Positions 1 to 12,164 of a stretch of DNA of 64,000 nucleotides are shown piece after piece. The translations under genes were made by a program, and so were the position numbers. Source of the stretch: Liriodendron chinense (Eukaryota; Streptophyta; Magnoliopsida; Magnoliales; Magnoliaceae). The notes below the pieces were generated by a model. The model was not told where the DNA came from. It saw nothing but the letters and a program-made list of their open reading frames with translations, and searched no databases. The stretch is taken from NCBI GenBank assembly GCA_003013855.2, contig PVNU02001548.1:2418001-2482000 (forward strand). Direction: 5' to 3'. The number at the start of each line of letters is the position of its first letter. Within the stretch, counting starts at the first letter, position 1.

Positions 1-307
1 GTTCTAATCTCAGTGTCATAGATACAATTTTTCAGTGCAAGTGCAAGAACCGTCTCACTTCTTGGAGGTTTTTTCTTACTCCGGCGCATTGTGATGGTTG
101 ATACTCATGCAGGTAAAATTGTACACGTGACATAAATGTACCTCAAATCAAATTGGATGAAACGACTGCGACGTAGATGGGACAGAGGACAGGGAATTAT
201 ACTCCGTACCACTTGATCCGGACGGTCTGATATAACTCTCCCTTGGGTTAGTGTGTCTCGCCTGCTAGCCAAGCTGGAAACCATGTGGGTGCGTTTGCCC
301 AGCCTGC
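1..307. other. Unassigned left-edge sequence
   Basis: I see no gene here. The open frames are short, lack family similarity and run into the neighbouring repeat, so I treat the stretch as non-coding. Confidence 0.4.
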
Positions 308-500
308 TCTCCATCAGGTTAAGTAGACTCATGATGGAATGGCATATAAACATCATGGTGGGTGGATTCTGGGAAGGTTTCAACATGTAGCCTACTTGAA
401 TTTTGGATCTACTTTATTTTTGGGCTCATGTCCTAACATGAGCTGGAACAATGGATGTACATGGTAGATTTCTAACAAACATAACGGTGGAGCCCACCTA
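308..500 (+). repeat. Right-half fragment of the inverted-repeat (MULE-like) family
   Basis: It carries the right-arm words of the window-wide family: AACATCATGGTGGG, then a TTGAATTTTGGATCTACTT stretch, GGGCTCATG, and a terminal ATGGATGTACATGG. The left arm is missing, so this is a truncated copy. Confidence 0.6.
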
Positions 501-1077
501 ACTTTCAACTGCAGCAACTTCTTGTAGCTAGGTTTGCAGGCAATCCCATCAGGGTACAGATTCACCGAAAATATCTCAGATAACCTGACGTGGTGGGATT
601 TGATTGAGCTACTGGTAGAGATCGGGCTGATCGAAACGTACCCCAATCAAGTTCCACCGTCCACAAAAGAATCTCATAGACAAAATCTTAGCCATCCAAT
701 GTTGTCTTTTCGTATGAACATGAGCCATCATTCTTTTTTCCTTATTATTAACATTTAATTTCTGGCCGTCAATTAAAGGGTTGAGATTTTCCCATACAAA
801 AGATTTTTGGTGAATGGGTCGTCTGCAATAGACCCATTACGTGGAGAGTTTATCTCAACGAGTCATCCACAGTAGGACCCAGAAAAAAGAAGTCAATTTG
901 GTACTTCAGAAAAGAAAGAATGGAAAAATGATAAATCCAATAATACGGTAAAGCTGAAAGATCTTCCCATGCTATACTATTCAATTCTCACTAGTTATTT
1001 TGATCCAGTGGATCAGATATTATTATTCACGATAATATGCATGAAGGCATAAATGGTACACATGCTATTCATGCAAT
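501..1077. other. Non-coding stretch upstream of the copia element
   Basis: No gene or clear repeat boundary is visible. The last five bases (GCAAT) are the left flank of the copia element and do not match its right flank (TCAAA), so no target duplication survives. Confidence 0.4.
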
Positions 1078-1613
1078 TGTTGGAAACAGACACCCCAAAT
1101 CTTCATTGCACAGGGGCCATTGACCGGCCGGTCACAGTGAAGCCAAAACAGAAACTTGTTAGAGCGTTTTTTAAGCATCCGGCCGGTCGACCGACCTGGT
1201 CGGCAGTTTCCTTATTGGACTTGGATTCTTGCGTAGTTTTGGGCAAAGAGTTTCTAATTCCGGCCTTTCTCCTATTTAAGGAGTGTATTACGGGATTAAG
1301 GTAATCCTAAACGTGAAAAGGAATTGAGATAGTTTCTAAGTAAGAGAAAGAGTTTGAAAAGAGGGTTTTCTTCTTGGGAAAGCTTGGGTTTCTCTTGTGG
1401 GCTGTGATCCGGGTTGTGTTTCTTTTATCTATTATAACTTTTGATATCATAGTGGATTGATGTCTCTTTGTGCCATGGTTTTTTGCTCGTGAGGGGTTTT
1501 TCCACATAAAAATCGGATTGCCTCTTGTGTGTGTTGATTTGCTTGTGTGATTGCCATTGAGGTGTGTTCCTCACCTACTTTGATTGCTGGGGTGTAGCAG
1601 AAATTCCCCAACA
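1078..1613 (+). repeat. 5' LTR of copia element
   Basis: It starts TGTTGG and ends CCAACA, a short terminal inverted repeat. It contains a GC-rich GACCGGCCGGTCACAG block and a probable TATA-like word (TATTTAAG, near 1273). The final part (TTTTTCCACATAAAAATC, then a run around TTGATTTGCTTG) is the architecture usual at copia LTR ends. Confidence 0.9.
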
Positions 1614-1615
1614 AG

Positions 1616-1627
1616 TGGTATCAGAGC
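1616..1627 (+). other. Primer-binding site, initiator Met tRNA
   Basis: TGGTATCAGAGC lies three bases after the LTR. It is the complement of the 3' end of plant initiator tRNA-Met, the standard primer for copia reverse transcription. The match ends after 12 bases. Confidence 0.85.
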
Positions 1628-1681
1628 AATCGTTGGGGTGTAGCAAAAATTCAGATATGAGACAAGAGCATAACATCGGGC

Positions 1682-2495
1682 ATGAGGTTTGACATAAAGA
1701 AGTATTCAGAGAAAAAAATTTGAACTTTGGAAGGTGAAGATGAAAGGCCTTTTAGTTCACCAAGGATTGCAAGATGCGCTCCTTGGAAAGTGACTAGAGG
1801 CTATGAAAGAAGAAGAGTGATAAAAGATCGATGAAAATGCCAATATTTCAATCCAGTTGTGCCTGGCAGATGAGGTCCTGTATAACGTCATGAAAGAAAA
1901 GACTGCGGCTGAAACATGGGCGAAGTTGGAGAATATCTACGCAAAGAAATATCTGAAAAATCGTATATATTTGAAGCTTCAGCTGTATAATTTGAGGATG
2001 ACGGAGGGAGCTGATGTTGAGAGCCACATTAGCAATTTCAATAGGCTTATTTGTAAGTTAATGGATGTAGATGAACCGATGAAGGACGAGGATGAAGCGT
2101 TCATCTTGTTGAATTCTCTTCTAGAATCATATGAGTCGCTCAAGGATTCGTTGTGCGTAGGTAGGGAGATTATTGGTGTGGAAACCGTTATCTTAGCCTT
2201 TCAGGCGAAGGAGGTGAGAAGGAAAAGCGGCGGCGTGAGTCCTTCTACTGATGATGCACTGGTTATAAGGGGGAAGAATTCTGAGCAGGGTGGAGGATCT
2301 ATGTCATCGAGATCTAAATCAAAGGGCAAGTGGAGGTACAAGGTGAGATGCTGGAATTGTGAGGAAGAAGGGCATGCGAAGAGGGATTGTTCGAATCCAG
2401 AAAGAAGGCAGGAGAAATTTGGAGATTCTTCTAGGGAGGGAACCAATATCGTAGAGGACGGTGGTGATGTTTGTGATGTATTGTACTGTATCTGA
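1682..2495 (+). pseudogene. Copia Gag (capsid-nucleocapsid), frameshifted
   Basis: Gag would coat the element's RNA in a cytoplasmic particle. The likely start is ATG 1682, followed by MRFDIKKYSEK. A frameshift near 1712 moves reading to FELWKVKMKGLL, and TGA/TAG-type stops follow before 1857. From 1857 the frame is open for 212 residues: a UBN2/Gag-type helical core (AETWAKLENIY, LKLQLYNLRM, LLNSLLESYESLKDSL), then the basic linker and a CCHC zinc knuckle CWNCEEEGHAKRDC near residues 164-177. Length and order fit copia Gag. Several inactivating changes make a functional product unlikely. Confidence 0.88.
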
Positions 2496-2523
2496 CATAG
2501 AGTCTCTTGGTGGAGAGTGACTC

Positions 2524-2847
2524 TTGGATTCAGGTGCATCATGTCACGTATGTCCTGACCGGAGCTCATTCATATCATACAAGGAGTATGATGGTGGATC
2601 GGTTGTCGTGGGTGATGGCTACGCTCACAATGTGGTAGGGATTGGTTCGGTACAAATTAGGATGTTTGATGGAGTCGAACGGATCCTTGAAAGTGTGAAG
2701 CATGTCCCTGAGATGAAGAGGAATGTGATATCTCTTGGTGCACTTGAGGCGAAAGGGTGTAGGTTCATCGGATGTGATCGATATTGTAAAGTGGTGAAGG
2801 GAGCACTTGTAATGATAAAGAAACGGAGATGCGACTTTACAAGGTAA
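2524..2847 (+). pseudogene. Copia Pol N-terminal stub: protease active site
   Basis: The frame opens right after the Gag stop and reads LDSGASCHVCPDRSSF, the D-S/T-G aspartic-protease motif of copia Pol. It continues into the usual protease body (VVGDGYAHNVVGIGSV, LESVKHVPEMKRNVISLG) and the start of the pre-integrase region (GCRFIGCDRYCKVVKGALVM), then ends after 107 residues. Integrase and polymerase are missing. An in-frame TGA just upstream separates it from any Gag-Pol readthrough. This is a remnant, not an enzyme. Confidence 0.85.
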
Positions 2848-3073
2848 TCAGGAGTACAATTCATGGTGGAGCTGCGGGATCGGCAGCGAGATCCATGGTT
2901 GCTTGTATATGGCAAGAGAAAAAGGGTCACATGAGAAGAGCAATAAAGCGTGTGAAGATGTAAAAATAAAGTCGATGGTGCACGAGAAGCGACGGGACTA
3001 TAATGATGACGAAGTAAAGGTGGAGATTGTGCGTGGCAAGGTGGTGCATGAAGATTTGAGTCGTGGTGGAATT

Positions 3074-3608
3074 TGTTGGAAACAGACGCCCCAAATCTTC
3101 ATTGCACAGGGGCCACTGACCGGTCGGTCACGGTGAAGCCAAAACAGAAACTTGTTGGAGTGTTTTTTGGGCATCCGGCCGGCCAGTACCGGTCGACAAT
3201 TTCCTTGTTGGACTTGGATTCTTGCACGGTTTTGCGTAAAGAGTTTTTAATTTCGGTTTTTCTCCTATTTAAGGAGTGTATTACGAGATTAGGGTAATCC
3301 TAGACGTGAAAGGGGATTGAGAGAGGTTATAGGTGAGAGAAAGAGCTTGAGAAGAGGGTTTTCTTATTGGGAAAGCTTGGGTTTCTCGTGTGGGCTATGA
3401 TCCGGGTTGTGTTTCTTTTATCTCTTGTAACTTCTGATATCATAGTGGATTGATGTCGCTTTGTGCCATGGTTTTTTACCCGTGAGGGGTTTTTCCATGT
3501 AAAAATCGAATTGCTTCTTGTGTGTGTTGATTTGCTTGTATTATTGCCATTGAGGTGTGTTCCTCGCCTGCTTTGATTGCTTCCGTTGCGGAGCTCCTCA
3601 CCCCAACA
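3074..3608 (+). repeat. 3' LTR of copia element
   Basis: It is collinear with 1078-1613. It opens TGTTGGAAACAGACGCCC and ends CCCCAACA. The last 30 bases before the terminus differ most from the 5' copy, which blurs the right boundary by a few bases. Confidence 0.88.
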
Positions 3609-4150
3609 TCAAACCCTGTTAAATTGTCCAAACACTGGCACCCACTTAGGCAGGTCCTTATCGAAAAAGTAAATTCATTGAATCGTCCTAACCTTCATGA
3701 CTAGATACATGTTTGTTGAATTTCGACCACTGACTAGTGTCCATTTCAATCGTCTTCTAGATCTCCATGAATAGGCCAGTTAAGACACTGTTTCACTATG
3801 TATGTTGGTTTATGACGAATCTGAAGTGGGACCACATTTTCAATGGTTTTAAAATGAGGCTTTATTTTTTTGTTAGAGTAGAAACTGAATCACTTACATG
3901 CAGCAGCACCACAACCGTTGTATCTTTCCCATGCTGACATGCCACTTAAGCAGGACATCAGTACCATGAAAAAAGCTAGGTCCCACCATGAAAATTAGGC
4001 TGATCTGCTCATTAGATGGACCATACCAGTACTTTGAGTCAGACCATAGGTTGAGTGTCCTCCCTGATGATCCGGCCTGATTTCTCTTCCAGGTGACCTT
4101 TGTGCTGGGACCTACTGTTTTCACGGTAAGTGGATCATTTGGCAACAGCC
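3609..4150. repeat. Degraded repeat debris
   Basis: Words such as AGGTCCCACCATGAAAATTAGG and TGATCTGCTCATTAG resemble a second dispersed repeat type seen again near 49.8-50.2 kb and 61.2-61.4 kb. Ends cannot be drawn. No gene is visible. Confidence 0.35.
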
Positions 4151-4283
4151 AAGTCCATATAGCTCAAGTGGCGGACTGAGTGAAGATAGATATGGATTCC
4201 CATAGTGAGGGTGGCTAACATTCTGATGTGACTAACATGGGTGAGTGGGTGTACTAACAATGGGGTGTGTGAACTAACCTATA
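4151..4283 (+). mobile_element. Degenerate tRNA-derived SINE
   Basis: AGCTCAAGTGGCGGACTGAG resembles a tRNA A-box region, and GGATTCCCATAGTGAGG resembles the B-box side of the SINE family defined best at 15498-15611. The B box is poorly preserved. It ends in repeated ACTAACA words. Confidence 0.45.
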
Positions 4284-4722
4284 AAAAACAAAAAAGTGGG
4301 CCATAGATGTGTGTGTGTGTGTTTGTGTGATATTTGATAGAATGATTGTAATAGGCTCATTAAAATATATACTTTGACGAAAAAAGAGAGGAACTTCTAA
4401 ACCTAGGGTGGGCCACAAATGCAAGGATCACAAATAGGCGATTCACTGGCATTTTTTTTAACTATCCATTTAGATGTCCGACTTTTAGACGGTTGATATC
4501 ATTTTTTAATGTGATTTTAGTGTTGTGGCTATTAAATGAATTATTTTGGGGTATCACGTGTCTAATGTATTAGTAATTTAGAGACACCTTTGTTATATGT
4601 GTGGTTCTCCTACCCTTACAAAGAGGAAAAGCAGGCATTTCTTTTAGATTACATCATTTGGCTAAGCTTTCAGGACATGTAGGAGGAAGATTTAAAATAA
4701 CTCAAGGTCCATTTCCCTTCAG
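4284..4722. other. AT-rich non-coding stretch with a short GT run
   Basis: A GTGTGTGTGT run sits near 4310. Nothing else is recognisable. Confidence 0.4.
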
Positions 4723-5396
4723 AGGTCGTTTGACACCATGGAATTGGTGGATAAATGGTGGTAATGAGTGGTAAATGCATAAAATAGGTTTGTTTGGTAC
4801 TATGGAATTGGTGGTAAATGGTTTGTGATTCCATTTACAACCTTTCAATCCTTTTGGATTCTTTGCTAAAAGTTATGTTTCTAAATCTCTTTACCACCAA
4901 TTGCCATGGATGATGTCATCATGAGAATGACTTTAATTAGTTTCAATAATTAGTATTCCCTACCTTAATATTTATGTACATCCACTTCGATCACCAGGTG
5001 TGCTACCTAATTTTAGTGGTAGGGCTTAAAAGTTGGCCTAGGTTGTGATTTAGGTGGGCCACACGAAGTGAAACAATTGTGAAAGATATCATTTGTATGT
5101 TGTTTCCACTCATATGGTTCACCTAAATCACATACTGAGTTGAGGTTTGGGACCTACGGCTAATATAGAGTGATATTCTTGATGATCAGGGTTGGATTTC
5201 ACGTAAGCCTTATGGTAGGTCACCATTTAAAAAATTTAATAAAGTGACTATCATGTATGGAAAAATGTGCTAAACATAAGCTTTAAATTATATGCATAAT
5301 GCCAAACACTTTTTAGGATTTCAATTACTATGGATTCTATGATAACTGTGAATTGGATTTCAATTCACATGGAATCCTTGCTACCAAACAACCCCT
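4723..5396. mobile_element. Probable MITE with imperfect terminal inverted repeats
   Basis: The left end GGTCGTTTGACACCATGGAA pairs imperfectly with the right end TTGCTACCAAACAACCCC. The interior is AT-rich and repeats TGGAATTGGTGGTAAATGG. Ends of the form GTTTGG...CCAAAC are common in plant DNA transposons. Superfamily unclear; no target duplication identified. Confidence 0.4.
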
Positions 5397-5606
5397 TAAA
5401 TTCAAGATCGCCAAACGCAAAAAGCAGCTATTTAGATTTGAAATACCTCAATTTACTGTCAAATCATAGCTGCCAAACAGGGGTGTGAAAGATGAATGGT
5501 GGCACATGTACAGCAGACAGGAGATGGACAATGAAAAGTTGGCACATGCGGCACATTTGTAAGCGTCTTTATTCATAGTGGGGCAAGTGAAGATGGATGG
5601 TATCAC

Positions 5607-5678
5607 ATGTGATATAGTGACACGTTTGTGGCAAAATAGAAGATGTGATATAGTGACACGTTTGTGGCAAAATAGAAG
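5607..5678 (+). repeat. 36-bp perfect tandem duplication
   Basis: The unit beginning ATGTGATATAGTGACACG occurs at 5607 and again at 5643 without a mismatch, so it is recent. Confidence 0.9.
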
Positions 5679-6972
5679 ATGGACAGTGGGATATTCACGT
5701 CATACATTGTGAGGTGATTGGAGGTGGGTGGTGGCAATGGCACACCTGTGGTCATAGAAATTGTAGTACACGTGTAACAAAGTTAGACCGCATAAATAGT
5801 GGGCCATAGATGGGACATAGCCCTACAATATATACTGATTATATTATCATAATTCATGACTTCTGATTCACAGTCGTTTGTGGAACTCGGCCCGTTGAAT
5901 ACTTTTCATGTTGACCATCCATTCCATGTCCACTGATCGTCCAACTAGGACCGTACATCAAGTGCAATTTTTGAAATCTGAACCATCTAGAGTAGGGACA
6001 CAATTTGGACGGTTTAATCTGAGTTCCATATATCCGAGTCGTGGGCGTATTAATTTCTGCTCCCTTTAGCCACATCAAGTGCTGATCCAGACCGTACATA
6101 CACGAGTCCCTACTGTAGCTTTCTTGCATGGTGAAGGACTTCTTGATCAAACATCTTCACCATCTATAGTCCATCAAAGCCGAGTTAGAAACACTAATCC
6201 AGATTTCAGTAAATAATGGACCAAGATGATCCGTAATTAGGCGGGATTCTGGCCATTTAAACCATATAAAAGTAGAACCTACTTTGTGTACGGTCAAGAT
6301 CATCGCAGAGTGGGGACAGAGCACGGAAGTGCAATTTTCCATGTGGCCCACCTGTGAAGGTCCACCGTGTGGATCTACTCGGGTGATGTCCACGTGTCCA
6401 AGTTGAAGTGAAACACACGTGTTTTGTTTTTCGCATGGAAAGGAAGCATTTGTAGTGAGTAGACTCTTTTAAGGCAGTGCTTAAGAAACATTTCCAACTA
6501 AAACGGGCTTACATGATCCAGCACAGTCCATTGATCCAAGCCATCCATCCAGTGGGACCCATTTTGGATTGACCACCATGCAAAAGTTTCGCCAATTAAA
6601 TGATCCGAACCGTCTGATGTGCAGCCTTACAACGTTTTAGGCCAGATCAAGCTGGTCCATGGACTAATATTTTGGGCTTGAGGCCAGCCTAGCCACCAGC
6701 TAAGGAGCAGCCCAAGTCCTGCATGCCAAGGTACTCTTAAGTGGGCCAGCTTGGGCTGAAACCTATGGTTAGATATTTGCCAATCCTGTGGGCCCACTAC
6801 GTAAGAATTTATTTGCCAAGCCTATGGCTAGATTGTCGAGGGCCAGAACATGATCTGAGGAAGTGGGCCCATGCCTGTAGGCAATCTATGTAAGAATCTA
6901 CTTCCAATATCAACCCAGGACCAATTGCTTCCCCACCCAAAAGCCCTGCCGTCCATACCATCATGCAACGAC
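5679..6972. other. Non-coding stretch, degraded repeats only
   Basis: It shares short words with other intergenic parts (GTGGGCC, GGACGGT) but no boundary or gene can be supported. Confidence 0.4.
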
Positions 6973-7640
6973 AGCCTTCCCTTGTGATTTTTGTTTCCTT
7001 GCATATAGTGCTCTCATGAACCATCTGTACAACTGGGCCCACAGTCAAGTAATCGAGACTGTTGATATTAAGGTTCGTACTGTGGATGGGAGATTCCCCC
7101 AACATCTCACAGATTAGACGTTCCTAACCGTTTGATAAGTGGCTGATAGACGATTAGGTGAAAAGGACAGATCTGGTCCGGATAAATATTTGGTGGCTAG
7201 GATGTACCAGCATCGATGAGTTTTCGGCCAGCCATCATCTATGGTGGGGTCCATGATATCAATGGTTTCGATCAATGAACCATGGGCCCCACTCATAGTA
7301 AATAGGTGCATCAGGACTTCAAATGGGTATTTGGTATACCCAGTCTCTCACGGACGCGGCTTCGGTGGATCTCTCACTGTGGGGCCCACCATGATGTATT
7401 TTTCTTATATCCACGCCGTCCATCCATTTCGCCGGATCATCTTAGAGCTTGAGCCCAAAAACACAGAAGGTCCAAATTTCAGTTTGATGTCTTTTGATTC
7501 AAATTAAACTGTCTAAATTATCATCCCATTTTAGATGTCTTTTGCTTATCCAACGATCAGATTGGTGTGGACATTTATTGGACGGTTAAAAATGAAAAAA
7601 AATCCAATTGTCCGATTTCAGTTCATCTTAGATTGGGTTG
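6973..7640 (+). repeat. Duplicated block A1 (paralogue of 13563-14100)
   Basis: From CAGCCTTCCCTTGTGATTTT to the inverted-repeat left arm at about 7500 this block matches 13563-14100 with few differences. It includes GGACGCGGCTTCGGTGGATC near 7349, a subfamily terminus of the inverted-repeat family, followed by its left arm only. At 7600-7637 a 38-bp word recurs inverted at 14103-14140. Confidence 0.85.
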
Positions 7641-8472
7641 ACCTGCCGAGTCCGTGGACGACCGGGCAGGTTAGAAAATATTTAATTATTTTATTATAAA
7701 AATAAAAATATGTAGGAAAAATATTAGAAAAAGTTTCTTTATTAATTTTTCTTCTTTTTCTAAGGAAAAACAAAAGAAATCAGAAGAAAAAAAATCAAAA
7801 GAAAAATGTTGAAAATCAAGTAACTTGCTCCTCCTTTCTTCTTAGATGGGTGGATGACCATGGGAGGTGTGGGCCCCCCTTTTTTTCTATTGTTAAATTA
7901 CAATATTGCCTTATAAAAGACTCAACTGACCAATTTTGACTCGTCAGAGTCAACCGAGTTTTGTGTAGACACGGAAAACCAAGCCCAAGTCTCACCCTAA
8001 TAATGCCGAGCTGGTTTTCCTGACCCAGTGACCAGGTCATTGACTAAGTTGAGTCGACTCCGCTGAGACTCGTGTTAACCCATTTAATTTATAAACTATT
8101 GTTTGGAGCATGGAATGAGTTTCTTCATTTTGTGTTTCTAGCCCAAAAACTGGTCAGTATTAGGACCATCTTTCATTGCAATAATTAGTTTTTTTTTTTT
8201 TTTTTTAAGTTTAACAGGTCTATATTTCCTGTTTTTTATGAACTCATGATCCTATGGAATCATAATCCCATCAACTAGAGATAATAAAGAGAATTTGATT
8301 GCAAAGTTATGTTAAAAATAAAAAGCTTTCTTTCTGGTCCTTCACTTGCTCTTTCTTTCTCTCGTATATACCACTCTAGCATTTCAACTCTGTGCGTCAG
8401 GAAGTTTTCACGAGGCATGGAATCTCATGGGACTTCTTAGGCTTCTCTCATATATTTATAGTCTTATATGCC

Positions 8473-8475
<3 letters not shown>
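7641..8475. other. Part of copy A lacking a counterpart in copy B
   Basis: AT-rich sequence with A/T homopolymers. I find no paralogue in copy B. No gene is visible. Confidence 0.4.

Positions 8476-8555
<80 letters not shown>
8476..8555. repeat. (AT)40 microsatellite
   Basis: An uninterrupted 80-bp AT dinucleotide run. Frames through it give only Ile-Tyr repeats and are not genes. Confidence 0.97.
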
Positions 8556-8560
<5 letters not shown>

Positions 8561-8750
8561 ATAGAGGGATTTCTTTAGGAATTTTAAAAAAAATTATTTA
8601 AGTTGAAAGAAATAAACACAACATCCTAACCACACAAATTTTTTGACCAAGTTTGAATGTTTCCATGTGTACACTATATGGATGTACATGATCACCATGA
8701 TTCATGCTATCATTGTTAAATTCCATTGATATACATTGATATGACATCTT

Positions 8751-8893
8751 CTAATGGCTCCAGCTTTTAGAGCAAGTGGATTTTTGATATGATATAAAAA
8801 CAGAAGGTTTGATGTTTGAATCCCAAGAGTAGGAGTTCCACCTCGCATGTGTGGGGGTATTAATGGCTCGAGCTTTTAGAGCAAGCGGTTATT
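8751..8893 (+). repeat. Repeated GAGCTTTTAGAGCAAG motif
   Basis: AATGGCTC(C/G)AGCTTTTAGAGCAAG(T/C)GG occurs at about 8754 and 8862. Between them is TTTGAATCCCAAGAG, faintly like a tRNA B box. It could be a second SINE-like family or a small duplication. Confidence 0.35.
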
Positions 8894-10129
8894 TGACAAT
8901 CATAATCATATCTTTCTACATATTGTCTTAATAAAAAATAAATCTGATTGTTGATTTTATGGACTAATACATATGATGATTTCAAAATCAATTGTGAATC
9001 ATTTCTTGAGAATCTTAATCCTCACTAGAATATGATTTACTGTCCAACTCATCATTTCCACCTAGAAAGCTCACACATTGGTTGATCAAAACAATTGATT
9101 AAATCCACATGAAGTCCCTAATTCCTCTCAGGTCTAAAGATAAATGAAATAAGCATAAGAAGCACAAGTTAATACTAAATAAATTAAATCTAGCTTTAAT
9201 TACTTCTTAATCCACTTAATGTGTACATATGGATACATATATATGCATGGGGATAATGCCTTATGGTAGAGACTCATAATATGTAGAACAATCATATCAT
9301 ATATAGTAACCTATAGATTAAGTTATCCCAATTTAACTTTTGGCTTTCACAATATTTTAAGTTTATAAAGAATTATATAAGTTAGGCTTCACAATATATT
9401 TCCAATTGAATTTGTCATACTTTATTCCTTAAGGATACATACCTTTGATGAAATCTCTCAACAAATATGTTCATTTCATACCTATTTTCATGCACAATAA
9501 AAATTAATGCAATTGTCTTCTCCTTTCAATATTACAACCGCATAACTTTATCATTCATGGGTCACTTCCATTGTTTTGGGATGCAGCATTCAACCAGCCA
9601 CTTAAGACAGATCTTCCCATCAACACAAGGTGATCTGAAAAAAAAAAACATGATCATTATGCTGTCAAAAAAGAGGTTGGAATCCACTTGTCCAAGACAA
9701 CCCAGCTTGAGTGCTCTCTACTCCACATGCCATTGTGAACCATACTCCAGCAAATGTAGTTGAACGTTACTTGACTTGGATTTGGGAAGGGAGCATGTTC
9801 GCAATTTAAGAACCACTTATTATGCGGGTTGATCGATCCTTGTGCATGTATGTCACATTGTAATGAAGCTCCATATCAAACATTTTGATGGAATGCAGAG
9901 GAGTTGAGGCTTAGGGAAAGATGAAGAGAGAATTGGGCATTCTTAGGTATTTGGATGGCAATGGGCACTCTATGAAGAACTCTCTCAATCTCTCAGTGTC
10001 AAAACTTTCCAATTTCATTACTAATTCCAAATTTACATTACAATGAGGAGAAATCTCCTTTTTGGAGAACCTATACAACTAACCCTAATCTTTGAAAATT
10101 GGTTGCTAAAAGTAACCACTAACCACCAT
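8894..10129. other. AT-rich stretch with antisense LTR-like debris at its end
   Basis: The last 200 bases (TCCAAATTTACATTACAATG, GAGGAGAAATCTCC) resemble the reverse strand of plant LTR sequences. No boundary is supportable and no gene is seen. Confidence 0.35.
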
Positions 10130-10391
10130 GACAACTAACCAAAACTGCTTACAAAAGAAATATAACCAAAAAAAAAGAAGACAAAAACCTATCAAAAAGT
10201 CCAATCAATCCGAACCATTGGGGAGTCCAATCAATCCGAACCATTGGGGAGTTTTCTCGCCACCCTGGATGGCAAGAATATTTTTCTAGCCATCAGGGTG
10301 GCCCCCACAAATCAGGCCCACATCACATTGGGACATGTGCCATAGGAACATCTCCTTCAGTATAGGTCGCGCAGCAAATTCTTTAGTAATT

Positions 10392-10545
10392 AAAAGGATG
10401 TCCTACAATCCATGAAGAAACAAAATCCACGGGCACCGACATCACCGCACGAAAACACTATTACAGTTAAAAGGATGGAGTCCAACACTCCATGAGGAAA
10501 CAAAATCTGCGTGCACCGATGCCGCCGCACCAAAACACAATTACA
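10392..10545 (+). repeat. Two diverged 77-bp tandem units
   Basis: AAAAGGATG...ATGA(A/G)GAAACAAAATC occurs at 10392 and 10469. Copy B of the segmental duplication has only one unit (about 14402). Confidence 0.65.
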
Positions 10546-11760
10546 ATTTATAGATGTCATGCCTAGGTTGGTGTGGCCCACCTTCAATTAGCATAGTTAG
10601 CAATTTGGTGGTACAACAAAAAGTTTGAGTATTATTCCTTATAGACACTGACCAATAAGGTTAAAAAATGCCACAAAGTCAGATGTTTGGGTATAATACG
10701 GTTTCCTTGAAAAGTTTGGCACCACAAGTTTGGATACACATATACATACATACATATATACATGTTTATGTTTGTGTGTGTTTGTTTTCTGAGTACTATA
10801 TATACTTACTATTGTGGCTAGACTCATGTGATAGTTTTGGTGTTTAAAAATGGTGGTTACTCTTCAAACCTATAATGGGCATAGGTGAATGACAGACAGT
10901 TCAAATCTCTGACTCATGATCAATGAAGGATTACCCCAAAATTGAAATGAAACCATGATAGTAACCATTGCATTTTACCCTTGAAATTTGGATTGCTCAT
11001 TATCTTAATTTTAATCATTTATTTGATAAGCATGGTATAAGCTTAAAATAGCTTTATTATTGTAATATTATTCAAATTTAACTGTTCAAATGTTGAGTCC
11101 AAATTTAAGTGGAGTATATATAAAAAAAATACAAATTTAATTACTCAATTAGCTGAAATGTTGATATTTAGCGGACAATTGAACTAAAAAATAGTATGCT
11201 CTTGAGTGAGTTGTCCATGCATCCAAACAGCCCCTTATCATCAATTAAAGCAATAAGGAGAGTCTATCTAGGACAACCAATGAAGGAAGAAGTCTAGAGC
11301 ACAATGACCAGCAATGGCAAAAATGGCTGTTGGTCCATCTGGTCGCACCGTCGCCATCCAATTGAATTGGGTGGGTCCTACTTAATACTTCTTTGAAAGG
11401 GGGTTCATTGGACAAATAGTAAATTTGTCAATTAAGGCTAATTCAAACACACTAATTATATAATTTTTGAATCGGATAATTAAAATTTTATTAAATTCAT
11501 GAATTTGGCATGCACCCAAATAGGTACATATCATTACATAGCGTTTGGTGGGTAGGATCTTGTTTATTACAAGGGAGAAGGTATACTGCTATGGAATAAG
11601 AAATTAGTTATTACTAAAGAAAAGTTTTCATACCCAAAGCGTATTCCCAGTGGACTAGAGTCGCTAAATTATAACCGCGCGTGTTTGGTAGGCTCACCAA
11701 ACTGATGCAATTCAATGATGGCGCAGGTCATGTTGCTGCATAGGTAGCCAATATGCATGA

Positions 11761-12164
11761 GTCATTGCACATAAGTCGCGCTAACCAAATGATCTCACGG
11801 CACCTATGGTTAAGGTCTAGCCTTCGATAGAGTGGAACGACGGAATGAGATTCATGTAGCCAAACCTAATTAATTGAGATAGGGCTTAGATGATGATGAT
11901 TATTTTGCAATACACATGAACAAGTTGATTAGGGCCATTTAACATTTATGGGCCAGGTAATGTCATTGCACATAAGTCGCGCTAACCAAATGATCTCACG
12001 GCACCTATGGTTAAGGTCTAGCCTTCGATAGAGTGGAACGACGGAATGAGATTCATGTAGCCAAACCTAATTAATTGAGATAGGGCTTAGATGATGATGA
12101 TTATTTTGCAATACACATGAACAAGTTGATTAGGGCCATTTAACATTTATGGGCCAGGTAATGT
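11761..12164 (+). repeat. Perfect 201-bp tandem duplication
   Basis: Two adjacent copies of a 201-bp unit starting GTCATTGCACATAAGTCGCG match at every base I compared. Copy B of the larger duplication carries one diverged unit (15297-15500). The duplication is therefore recent, or an assembly artefact. Confidence 0.93.

Larger units (their letters stand above)
1078..3608 (+). mobile_element. Non-autonomous Ty1/copia-type LTR retrotransposon
   Basis: Two direct LTRs of about 535 bp begin TGTTGGAAACAGAC and end CCCCAACA. They enclose only about 1.46 kb. The 5' LTR is followed by a sequence matching the initiator-Met tRNA primer site. The interior codes for a damaged copia Gag with a zinc knuckle and the beginning of Pol (protease active-site stub). 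It then stops: integrase, reverse transcriptase and RNase H are absent. The LTRs differ at many positions, so the insertion is old. I infer an internal deletion of pol; movement would have needed enzymes from a related element. Confidence 0.9.

Noticed and set aside
8346..8601. Frames giving long Ile-Tyr repeats
   Set aside because: They are translations of the (AT)40 microsatellite.
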